Of a stretch of 64,000 bases of DNA, positions 9,025-17,146 are shown one piece after another (within the stretch, counting starts at the first letter, position 1; each line of letters begins with the position of its first letter). A model generated the notes under the pieces. The model made no database searches. It was not told the DNA's origin and was given only the letters and a program-made list of their open reading frames with translations. The position numbers and the translations under genes are program-made. The stretch is from JAJFUE01 sp041687335 (lineage in GTDB: Bacteria > Sumerlaeota > Sumerlaeia > MVZB01). The DNA is taken from contig JAWLCE010000003.1 in the NCBI GenBank assembly GCA_041687335.1, positions 1 to 64,000 of the forward strand. Reading direction: 5' to 3'.

Positions 9025-12000
9025 ATGCGGCAGGTGGTGATTGAAAATCCCATCATTAACAGCCCTTTCGTGGAGCCGGTTCGGCATTTTCGGCTGACGG
9101 AGCAGGGGATTACCGACGAGATCATCGAGGAGCGCCGCCCCAGCGAGCACTTCATGCCGATCCCGCGGGCGCGCAAGAAGTTGCAGCAGCCGGACTTCCT
9201 CGATGCCTGGACGGCCGACAAGCGCGAAATCAACTCGCTGGTCAATGACATCCGCCGCAAGGTCGGGATGTGGCGCCAGGGCGGCTACGCCGGCATCACC
9301 CGCACCTCCGAGCGCCTGCTCGAATACTGGAAGAACCCCGAGCGCGGCAAGCCCCTCTTCTTCTGCCAGATTGAGGCGGTCGAGACGCTGATCTACCTGA
9401 CCGAGGTCGCCGGCAAGTATGGCGACCAGTTCTTCGAGAACGTCCTGCGCGAGCACAACGAGGAGGCCAACCCCGGCCTCTACCGCCTTGCCTGCAAGAT
9501 GGCCACCGGCAGCGGCAAGACGGTCGTCATGGCGATGATCATCGCCTGGCACACGCTCAACAAGCTGGCCAACCCCCAGGACGCGCGCTTCTCCGACACC
9601 TTCCTGATCGTCACCCCCGGCATCACGATCCGCGACCGGCTGCGCGTGCTGCTGCCGACCGACCCGCAGAACTACTACCGCGAGCGCGACGTTGTCCCCC
9701 AGCACCTGATGGAGGAGCTCCAGCGCGCCAAGGTCCTGATCGTCAACTTCCACCAGTTCAAGCTGCGCGAAAAAAAAGTCAATCGGCTTGCGAAATCAAT
9801 CGTCCAGGGCCGCGACAGCGCCGGCGATGTCTTCACTGAATCACCGCCGCAGATGGTCCGGCGCGTCTGCCGCGAGCTCGGCAACAAGCGCAACATCCTC
9901 GTGCTCAACGACGAGGCGCACCACTGCTACCGCCACAAGGCGGTCGACGCCATCGAGGAGAAGCTGGTCGGCGACGAGCGCAAGGAAGCCGAGAGCCGCG
10001 AGGAGGCCGCCCGCCTCTGGATCACCGGCTTGGAACACATCAAGGCCAAGATCGGCATCCGGGCGATCTATGACCTCTCGGCCACGCCCTCCTTCCTGCG
10101 CGGGTCGGGCTACCACGAAGGCGATCTTTTCCCCTGGGTCGTCTCGGACTTCTCGCTGATCGACGCCATCGAGAGCGGCATCGTCAAGGTCCCGCGCGTG
10201 CCGGTCTCCGACGACCGCATGACCGACGAGATGCCGACCTACCGCCACATCTGGCCGTTCATCGCCGAGCACATGCCCAAGCGCGGCATCAAGAAGACCC
10301 GCAAGGACATCCGCGAGGGCGGCGAGGGCTACGGCGAGGCGCCGGACATCCCCACGGAGCTCGAAGGCGCGATCCACAGCCTCTACAGCAACTACCGCCA
10401 GTCATGGCTCGCCTGGGAGGCGGTCGCCGCCGGCCTGCCCGAGGACCGCCGCCCGATGCCGCCGGTCTTCATCTTCGTCTGCAACAACACGACCGTCTCC
10501 AAGATGGTCTACGACTACATCTCGGGCTGGGAGCAGACGCTCCCCGACGGCACCAGGGTCATCAAGAGCGGCGAGCTCGAGCTCTTCCGCAACCACGACG
10601 ACAGCCAGCGCTGGCTGCACCGCCCGGTGACGATCCTGGTCGACAGTGAACAGCTCGACAGCGGCGAGGCGATGACCCCCGATTTCAAGAAGATCGCCGA
10701 GCGCGAGATCATCGAGTTCAAGGAGGAATACCGCCGCCGCTTCCCCGGCCGCTCGGGCGAGAGCCTGACCGACGAGGACCTGCTGCGCGAGGTGATGAAC
10801 ACCGTCGGCAAGCGCGGCAAGCTCGGCGAGCACGTCCGCTGCGTCGTCTCGGTCTCGATGCTGACCGAGGGCTGGGACACCAACACCGTCACGCACATCC
10901 TCGGCGTGCGCGCCTTCGGCACCCAGCTGCTCTGCGAGCAGGTCGTCGGCCGCGGCCTGCGCCGGATGAGCTACGACGCCCAGCCGCGCACGATCGAGGT
11001 CAACGGCCAGACCCACGAGATCCTTGCCTTCGCCCCCGAATACGCCGAGGTCTATGGCGTCCCGTTCGCCTTCATCCCATGCGCCGGCACGAACGGTGGG
11101 TCGCCCGTCTCGCGCGAGATGACCCGCGTGCGGGCGCTCGATGAGCGCGAGGCACTGGCGATCCGCTTTCCGCGCGTCGTCGGCTACCGTTATCAGGTCG
11201 ATGCCGACCGGCTCGGCTGGCGTTTTGATGAGCGCACCTCAATGCCGCTCTCGCCGAAGGACGTGCCGACCTGGACCGAGGTCAGCTCGATCATCGGCGA
11301 GCGGGAGAAGCACCGCCCCGAGGAGCTGCGCGGCCGCCGTCCGCAGCAGGTCGCCTTCCGGCTCGCCCGGCGCGTGCTCGAACGCTACTTCCGCGCCGAG
11401 GGCGGCGTGCCGGCCGGCGGCAACGGCCATCATGCCGAGGGCAACGGCGTGCAGGCGTGGCTTTTCCCCCAGGTGCTGGCGATCACCCAGCGATGGATGG
11501 ATGAATGCGTCCGGCTGGAGGGCGGCGGATTCTTGCAAATGCTGCTGCTCATCGAGAAGTGCGATCAGGCAGCGGAGAAAATCCACCTGGCGATCGCCGG
11601 CGCCGAGCGCGAGCCGGGCCGCCGCCGCCTGATGCCGATCCTCGCCCCCTACGACCCCACCGGCTCGACCCATTACGTCGATTTCACCACCGCCAAGCCG
11701 GTCTGGGAGACTCGCCCCGACAAGTGCCACCTCAACTATGTCGTCGCCGACACCAATAGCTGGGAACAGAAGATGGCGCAGAACCTGGAGGAGGACCCCC
11801 GCGTCCTGCGCTACGTCAAGAACCACAACCTCGACTTCAAGATCCCCTACAGCCTCGAGGGCCGCGAACACAACTACGTCCCCGACTTCATCGCCGTCAT
11901 CGACGACGGCCACGGCCCCGACGACCCGCTCAACCTGATCATCGAGGTCACCGGCGAAAAGAAGAAGGAAAAGGAAGCCAAAGTCGCCACCGCCAGGAAC

Positions 12001-12123
12001 CTCTGGGTGCCGGCGGTGAATAATCATGGCGGGTTTGGAAGGTGGGGGATGAAGGAAACCACAAATCCTTGGAAATACACAGCATCTAAGCTAATGGGAG
12101 CACATGATGACCGACAGGGATAA
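9025..12123 (+). CDS. Restriction helicase-nuclease (type III Res-like, BPTD_3080-type)
   Basis: A 1,032-residue superfamily 2 helicase with a C-terminal nuclease. Motifs: Walker A ATGSGKT (160-166), DEAHH (296-300), SATP (352-355) and a helicase C-terminal SMLTEGWD..QVVGRGLRR. The nuclease site is PDFIAV (Pro953-Asp954) then IIEVTGEKK (Glu974), the PD-ExT variant seen in Res-like enzymes. It should translocate on DNA and cleave when the partner Mod leaves sites unmethylated. ATG 9025 was chosen because the conserved N-terminus begins MRQVVIENPIINSPF; an upstream TTG is possible. From about 12040 the DNA turns AT-rich, so the final ~28 residues look replaced. It overlaps the DUF262 gene by 17 bases, suggesting a coupled operon Res-DUF262-HEPN-Mod. 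Confidence 0.9.
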   Translation: MRQVVIENPIINSPFVEPVRHFRLTEQGITDEIIEERRPSEHFMPIPRARKKLQQPDFLDAWTADKREINSLVNDIRRKVGMWRQGGYAGITRTSERLLEYWKNPERGKPLFFCQIEAVETLIYLTEVAGKYGDQFFENVLREHNEEANPGLYRLACKMATGSGKTVVMAMIIAWHTLNKLANPQDARFSDTFLIVTPGITIRDRLRVLLPTDPQNYYRERDVVPQHLMEELQRAKVLIVNFHQFKLREKKVNRLAKSIVQGRDSAGDVFTESPPQMVRRVCRELGNKRNILVLNDEAHHCYRHKAVDAIEEKLVGDERKEAESREEAARLWITGLEHIKAKIGIRAIYDLSATPSFLRGSGYHEGDLFPWVVSDFSLIDAIESGIVKVPRVPVSDDRMTDEMPTYRHIWPFIAEHMPKRGIKKTRKDIREGGEGYGEAPDIPTELEGAIHSLYSNYRQSWLAWEAVAAGLPEDRRPMPPVFIFVCNNTTVSKMVYDYISGWEQTLPDGTRVIKSGELELFRNHDDSQRWLHRPVTILVDSEQLDSGEAMTPDFKKIAEREIIEFKEEYRRRFPGRSGESLTDEDLLREVMNTVGKRGKLGEHVRCVVSVSMLTEGWDTNTVTHILGVRAFGTQLLCEQVVGRGLRRMSYDAQPRTIEVNGQTHEILAFAPEYAEVYGVPFAFIPCAGTNGGSPVSREMTRVRALDEREALAIRFPRVVGYRYQVDADRLGWRFDERTSMPLSPKDVPTWTEVSSIIGEREKHRPEELRGRRPQQVAFRLARRVLERYFRAEGGVPAGGNGHHAEGNGVQAWLFPQVLAITQRWMDECVRLEGGGFLQMLLLIEKCDQAAEKIHLAIAGAEREPGRRRLMPILAPYDPTGSTHYVDFTTAKPVWETRPDKCHLNYVVADTNSWEQKMAQNLEEDPRVLRYVKNHNLDFKIPYSLEGREHNYVPDFIAVIDDGHGPDDPLNLIIEVTGEKKKEKEAKVATARNLWVPAVNNHGGFGRWGMKETTNPWKYTASKLMGAHDDRQG

Positions 12124-13240
12124 ACTTAAGGCGGATCTTGAAGATACAGACATAGATCTGGAATCAAACGATGGGGACCCATTAGATTTTTGGGAAAAAA
12201 AACAACGCGAGCTTGTAACAAGTGTAGTAGATTACAATTTGTCTACAATATCTGATTTGATCGACAGCGGAAGCATAAACGTAGATCCTAAATATCAGCG
12301 AAGGTTTAGATGGGGACAAGACCGCCAAGCTAAACTGATAGAATCGTTTTTGATAAACGTGCCTGTCCCGCCAGTATTTCTTAATGAGGATGAATACGGA
12401 ACCTATTCTGTGATTGATGGAAAGCAGAGACTTTTAGCAATTCACTCCTTCCTGCGCGGACGACTATTTCTGAAAAACCTTGAAATTTTCCAGGACCTAA
12501 ATGGACTTTCTTTCGATAGCCTGCCTCTGAAGTTTAAGACTGTCATTAAAATGCGCCCAACCATACGTGCCATTATCATTCTGCGTCAATCTGATCCTGA
12601 CATAAAATTTGAGGTATTTCAGCGCCTCAATACAGGGGGAGTTCATCTGAACGCCCAAGAAATCAGGAACAGCACATATCCTGGACCATTAAACGATGCC
12701 ATTCTGTCTCTTTCAGAAAATAAGGCCTTTCATGACTTGCTTGGAATTAAGAATAAGTCTCGCTCAACCATCCATATGGAAATGAGAGATGCTGAATTTG
12801 TACTGAGATTTTTCACATTTCATGATAATTGGAAGCAATTTTCTGGCGGGATGAGGAGGAGCATGGATTTCTTCATGCACACGGAACAGAACGCAAGCGC
12901 TTCTCGAGTAGATCAGCTAACATCTTTGTTTTTGAATGCCGTGAATTGTGTGAATGCTTATTTTGGCGAATTTGCCTTTAGGAGATTCGAGCCAACAAAA
13001 GGAAAGTATCGCAATCAAGTATTGGCGTCGCTTTATGATGCCCAAATGTTTGCTAGCCAAGGCAGGAATGCGAGAATCTCTGCCTCTCATCGAGCAAGCA
13101 TCAGATCTAAATATAAAATGTTATTTTCTAATTCTGAATTTCTCAAGCATATCGGCTCTGGCACAAATTCACCAGGCTTTTTCACGGAGAGAATTAAAGC
13201 CGTAAATAGCATTTTGAATTCTGTGCTGGGAGATTCCTAG
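12107..13240 (+). CDS. DUF262 (GmrS/ParB-like nucleotidase/nuclease fold) protein
   Basis: A 377-residue protein with the DUF262 core: YQRRFRW at 63-69 and DGKQR at 104-108, the ParB-like NTP-binding and hydrolysing signature shared with GmrSD and BrxU. A helical C-terminal half follows, with LNTGG (DUF262 hallmark) around 172-176, but the HNH nuclease domain (DUF1524) that usually follows in GmrSD is not visible. Start ATG 12107 is six bases from GGGAG; ATG 12104 is an alternative. The gene overlaps the end of Res by 17 bases and is followed two bases later by the HEPN gene. It is clearly AT-richer than Res or Mod. DUF262 proteins often sense nucleotides or modified DNA. A sensor role for the adjacent HEPN effector is inferred. 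Confidence 0.85.
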   Translation: MTDRDKLKADLEDTDIDLESNDGDPLDFWEKKQRELVTSVVDYNLSTISDLIDSGSINVDPKYQRRFRWGQDRQAKLIESFLINVPVPPVFLNEDEYGTYSVIDGKQRLLAIHSFLRGRLFLKNLEIFQDLNGLSFDSLPLKFKTVIKMRPTIRAIIILRQSDPDIKFEVFQRLNTGGVHLNAQEIRNSTYPGPLNDAILSLSENKAFHDLLGIKNKSRSTIHMEMRDAEFVLRFFTFHDNWKQFSGGMRRSMDFFMHTEQNASASRVDQLTSLFLNAVNCVNAYFGEFAFRRFEPTKGKYRNQVLASLYDAQMFASQGRNARISASHRASIRSKYKMLFSNSEFLKHIGSGTNSPGFFTERIKAVNSILNSVLGDS

Positions 13241-13242
13241 CC

Positions 13243-13941
13243 ATGCCGGAGACACAAGCCTTTGACAAATTTCAAGATGCCCTGAAGTCAGTAGATGCTC
13301 TCTTGGAATTGGAGTCTGCTTTCACCGATCCTCCAACACCTGCGGACATTCATCATGTTCGGGCGTTGAGGGCATCTGTCGCTGTTCTCTTGATTGCCAG
13401 CTTTGAGTATTATGTCAGAAGCTCTATCTCAGAAGTCCTGTCACCTTTTTCGATTTCGCCTCCCCGAGTGCCATTTGAACGGCTGCCTGAAAAGCTTCGA
13501 GTAAACGGTGTCTTTTTGCCACTAGAGCACGCAATGAAGGGTCCGCATTATAGTGCAGGCAAAGAGCGTTATGAGAAGCTGCCCGGAGTTAGGCAGGTCT
13601 GCATGTTAATATCTCAGGGATGTATTGGTATAGATGGAGTAGCGGAAACACGATCAAATATCGATGCTGGAACTTTACATTCGCTATGCGACAAGATCGG
13701 ACTAGAAAATGTATTTGACAAAATATATGTCGACTTTTGCAAGATGTGGAAAAAGCAAGAAACCAAAACATTTATTCGTGACAAACTGGAAGAGATAGTT
13801 GGGAAGAGACATGCTGTGGCGCATACGGCAAATGCCACAAATCTGTCGAGAAGCGATATCGCTTTGTATCGTAAATTCATTAATGTGCTCGCACGATGTA
13901 TCGATACCCGCCTAAGAGATCATATTCGTCAGATAAGGTAA
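13243..13941 (+). CDS. HEPN-domain predicted ribonuclease (MAE_28990/RiboL-PSP-like)
   Basis: A 232-residue helical protein. The RNase signature of HEPN toxins, R-x4-H, is present as Arg189-HAVA-His194 within GKRHAVAHT, near the C-terminus. The first conserved helix (RALRASVAVLLIASFEYYVR, 40-59) matches the MAE_28990/RiboL-PSP branch. HEPN proteins cut RNA, often tRNA or rRNA, as abortive-infection effectors. ATG 13243 is two bases after the DUF262 stop, so the genes are one transcription unit. AT content is high, as for DUF262. The family is assigned from motif placement; the RNA target is unknown. It is probably held inactive by DUF262 or by the restriction complex, which is inference. Confidence 0.8.
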   Translation: MPETQAFDKFQDALKSVDALLELESAFTDPPTPADIHHVRALRASVAVLLIASFEYYVRSSISEVLSPFSISPPRVPFERLPEKLRVNGVFLPLEHAMKGPHYSAGKERYEKLPGVRQVCMLISQGCIGIDGVAETRSNIDAGTLHSLCDKIGLENVFDKIYVDFCKMWKKQETKTFIRDKLEEIVGKRHAVAHTANATNLSRSDIALYRKFINVLARCIDTRLRDHIRQIR

Positions 13942-13988
13942 ACCATGTGTAATCTGGTGTGGCACTTTGCGATGCGGGGGGGATGCCA

Positions 13989-14123
13989 ATGAGAGATGAT
14001 AAAGATCGGAACATGACTCGAATGCAAAGAAATCAAGAGATTTATGCTGGCAATCTCAAGGAAACTGGATATATTCTACCTTTTTGCGCAGGACGAATCG
14101 CTGATCCAGGAAATAAGGAATGA
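13989..14123 (+). CDS. 44-residue candidate ORF overlapping the Mod start
   Basis: ATG 13989 follows a G-rich tract (GGGGGGG) with suitable spacing, and the TGA at 14121-14123 overlaps the ATG of Mod (ATGA), the arrangement seen in coupled genes. The peptide starts MRDDKDRNMTRMQRN, is charged at first, then contains GYILPFCAGRIADPGNKE. It lies in AT-rich DNA with DUF262 and HEPN. It may be a small antitoxin-like or regulatory protein, a leader that couples Mod translation, or the tail of a deleted gene. Evidence is only spacing and overlap. Confidence 0.4.
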   Translation: MRDDKDRNMTRMQRNQEIYAGNLKETGYILPFCAGRIADPGNKE

Positions 14124-17089
14124 CCATGCCTTCAAGCTCACGCACACCGCGCAAGTCAGCCAAATCGTCCGCTACCCAGGTCGATGCAATAAAGCACCAA
14201 GCCACCCGCGTCAACATCCCGACGCGGGAGTTGCGCGACTTCGTCGCGGAGGAGGAGCGGGCGCCGGGGGTGATGTTGTACCCGCGCGATCCTTCGCTTG
14301 ATCCGCAGCTTGTGTGGAAGGGCAAGGATGAGCAGGATGCGCCGGGGGCGGATGGGGAGGCGCAGTTTGCGGTGCCGGTCGTGCCGGTTTATATCCATGA
14401 GAAGATCAAGCCCCAGGCAGTCATCGAGCAGGTGCGGCGCGAGGCGGGCAAGGTGCGCACCGAGGCCGGCGAGGCCGAGCAGCCCGACATGTTCGCCGAC
14501 TTCAACGGCTACCCCGAATCGTTCGAGCAGCGGGTCGATTTCTATCACCACGAGGGGCACTGGACCAACCGGATGATCCTGGGCGACTCGCTGCTGGTGA
14601 TGGCGAGCCTGGCCGAGAAGGAGGCGCTCAAGGGCAAGGTCCAGATGATCTACCTCGACCCGCCCTACGGCATCAAGTTCGGCTCGAACTGGCAGGTCTC
14701 GACCCGCAAGCGCGACGTGAAGGACGGCAAGGCCGAGGACGCCACGCGCCAGCCCGAGCAGGTGCGCGCCTTCCGCGACACCTGGAAGCTCGGCATCCAC
14801 TCCTACCTCTCCTACCTGCGCGACCGCCTCGTCATCGCCCGCGACCTGCTCACCGAGTCCGGCTCGATCTTCGTCCAGATTGGCGAGGAGAACGTGCACC
14901 TCGTGCGCTGTGTGATGGATGAGGTATTCGGGAGCGAGAATTTTGTTTCTCAAATCATGTTTTTCAAGTCAGGCAGTCAAACAAGTGAACTTCTTCCAAA
15001 CATGGGAGACTTTGTCATTTGGTATGCAAAGTCTGCTGTGAATGTGAAACGCCGGCCAATGTGGTACCATAAGCTGGAGGGCCGATCAGCGGCAGATGTA
15101 TATCGTTTTGCTCTGCTTCCTGATGGCACGAGACGCACCCTGACCAAAGAGGAGCAGGCCGATGCTTCCATTTTGCCTGCGGATAGTAGGATTTACCGCT
15201 TGTCCGGTATGACCTCCGCCAGTGGAAGCAGCACAACGCAATTCACATACACGTTGCGGGGGAGAAAGTATAGCGTTCCACGAGGAGGCTGGAGAGTTAC
15301 TGAAAAGGGCATGGACCGTCTTTTAAAGGCCGACCAGATAGTTGGCAGCGGCAGCACGATCGCCTGCTACAAATACATTAATGATTTTCCACTGTCACCC
15401 CACGGCAATATTTGGTTTGACACGGGTACCGGAAGTTTTACCGATCCGAAGATTTACGTCGTGCAGACGGGTGCAAAAGTCGTTGAACGCTGTTTAATGA
15501 TGGCCACCGACCCTGGCGACCTGGTAATTGACCCGACCTGCGGGAGCGGGACGACGGCTTACGTCGCGGAGCAGTGGGGGCGGCGCTGGATCACGATCGA
15601 CACCAGCCGGGTCGCGCTCGCGCTGGCGCGCACGCGGCTGATGGCGGCGCGTTACCCCTACTACCTGCTCGCCGACAGCGAGGAAGGGGTGCGCAAGGAA
15701 GCCGAGCTGACCGGCAAGGTCCCGCCGCCCTATCGGACCGAGGGGGACATCCGGCGCGGGTTCGTTTACAGGCGCGTGCCGCACATCACGCTCAAGGCGA
15801 TCGCCAACAACGAGGAGATCGACGCGATCCACGCGCGCTGGGCGGAGAAGCTCGACCCGGCGCGGGCGAAGCTGAACAAGCAGCTCAAGCAGAAGTGGGA
15901 GGAGTGGCAGGTGCCGCGGCTGCCGGTGGAGGGGCTTGCGGGCGACGCGCTCGAGGCGGCCTGGAAGCCGCTGCGCAAGCTGGGGATCGAGCCGGGCTCG
16001 AAGGCGGCGGCGGCGCTGGCCGAGTGGTGGGCGCTGCGGCTGGCCCGCCAGCGCGAGATCGACGACTCGATCGCGCGCAATGCCGACACCGAGTTCCTCT
16101 ACGACCAGCCCTACGAGGACAAGCGGACGGTGCGCGTGAGCGGGCCGTTCACGGTCGAGAGCCTCTCGCCGCACCGGATCCTGCCGGCCGACGACGATCT
16201 GGACGGGATAGTGTCGCCCGAGGAGGAGGCCCGCCGCGGCGACTTCGCGCAGATCATCCTCGACAACCTCAAGACGGCGGGGGTGCAGAACACCCGGCGC
16301 GACGAGCGGCTGCGCTTCGAGCGGATCGAGCTGTTCAGCGGCAACGCGCTGATCCACGCCGAGGGGCACTTCAACGACAAGGAGGGGCGGCCCCGGCGCG
16401 CGGCGCTGCACGTCGGCCCCGAATACGGCACGGTCTCGGCCGAGATGGTCAAGGACGTGGCCAAGGAGGCGGTGCGCGGGGCGGGCTTCGACCTGCTGAT
16501 CGTGCTCGGGCTGGCCTTTGACGCCCACGCCAGCGAGACGGCCGGCGAGTTCCGGCCGCAGTCGGCCAGGGACGGCGGCTTCGCCGTTGCCGAGGACGAA
16601 CGGCGCTACGGCCGGCTGCCGGTGCTGCTGGCGCGGATCAACCCCGACCTGACAATGAGCGACGAGCTGCTGAAAAAGACCGGCGCCGGCAACCTGTTCA
16701 CCGTCTTCGGCGAGCCCGACGTGGCGGTCGAGACGCTCAAGGACGGCCGGCTGCAGGTCGAGATCCGCGGGCTGGACATCTACGACCCGACGACCGGCGA
16801 GCTGCGCAGCAGCGGCCCCGACGACATCGCCTGCTGGTTCATCGACACCGACTACGACGGCGAGAGCTTCTTCGTGCGCCAAGCCTACTTCCTCGGCGGC
16901 GACGAGCCGTACGAGAAGCTGAAGCGAGCCCTGCGCGCCGAGATCGACGAAGCCGCCTGGTCAACGTTGTATTCCGCCACCAGCCGCCCCATCGACAAGC
17001 CCGAGAGCGGCAAGATCGCCATCAAGGTCATCAACCACTACGGCGACGAAGTGCTGAAGGTGTATGAGGTTCCATGTAATGGGAAATGA
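14120..17089 (+). CDS. Type III-like DNA methyltransferase (Mod), beta-class
   Basis: A 989-residue methyltransferase. The catalytic motif DPPY (180-183) precedes the SAM-binding motif DPTCGSGT (471-478), the circular order of beta-class N6-adenine/N4-cytosine enzymes. The stretch between is the target recognition domain. Residues ~600-980 form a long C-terminal domain probably contacting Res. It is last in the operon Res-DUF262-HEPN-ORF-Mod, whereas classical type III loci have mod before res. ATG 14120 overlaps the small ORF stop; ATG 14126 is also possible. The reading frame is intact with all motifs, so methylation activity is likely. The recognition sequence cannot be read from this. Confidence 0.9.
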   Translation: MTMPSSSRTPRKSAKSSATQVDAIKHQATRVNIPTRELRDFVAEEERAPGVMLYPRDPSLDPQLVWKGKDEQDAPGADGEAQFAVPVVPVYIHEKIKPQAVIEQVRREAGKVRTEAGEAEQPDMFADFNGYPESFEQRVDFYHHEGHWTNRMILGDSLLVMASLAEKEALKGKVQMIYLDPPYGIKFGSNWQVSTRKRDVKDGKAEDATRQPEQVRAFRDTWKLGIHSYLSYLRDRLVIARDLLTESGSIFVQIGEENVHLVRCVMDEVFGSENFVSQIMFFKSGSQTSELLPNMGDFVIWYAKSAVNVKRRPMWYHKLEGRSAADVYRFALLPDGTRRTLTKEEQADASILPADSRIYRLSGMTSASGSSTTQFTYTLRGRKYSVPRGGWRVTEKGMDRLLKADQIVGSGSTIACYKYINDFPLSPHGNIWFDTGTGSFTDPKIYVVQTGAKVVERCLMMATDPGDLVIDPTCGSGTTAYVAEQWGRRWITIDTSRVALALARTRLMAARYPYYLLADSEEGVRKEAELTGKVPPPYRTEGDIRRGFVYRRVPHITLKAIANNEEIDAIHARWAEKLDPARAKLNKQLKQKWEEWQVPRLPVEGLAGDALEAAWKPLRKLGIEPGSKAAAALAEWWALRLARQREIDDSIARNADTEFLYDQPYEDKRTVRVSGPFTVESLSPHRILPADDDLDGIVSPEEEARRGDFAQIILDNLKTAGVQNTRRDERLRFERIELFSGNALIHAEGHFNDKEGRPRRAALHVGPEYGTVSAEMVKDVAKEAVRGAGFDLLIVLGLAFDAHASETAGEFRPQSARDGGFAVAEDERRYGRLPVLLARINPDLTMSDELLKKTGAGNLFTVFGEPDVAVETLKDGRLQVEIRGLDIYDPTTGELRSSGPDDIACWFIDTDYDGESFFVRQAYFLGGDEPYEKLKRALRAEIDEAAWSTLYSATSRPIDKPESGKIAIKVINHYGDEVLKVYEVPCNGK
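14925..15505 (+). other. AT-rich patch = target recognition domain of Mod
   Basis: Within the GC-rich mod gene, composition falls sharply near 14925 (just after GSIFVQIGEENVHLVR) and rises again near 15505, just before the DPTCGSGT motif. The patch encodes about residues 269-462, which is where beta-class enzymes carry the DNA-specificity domain. The frame is intact across both edges. This points to replacement of the specificity domain by recombination with a foreign allele. Confidence 0.7.
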
Positions 17090-17146
17090 CCGGTCAACCC
17101 CAAGCGTTAGCCCACCCAAAGCTGCCGGATCAGCTGATTTGTCGGC

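Noticed and set aside
15494..16882. Minus-strand frame of 462 codons across mod
   Set aside because: Antisense to the intact Mod, with Arg/Leu/Val-rich low-complexity content and no family resemblance.
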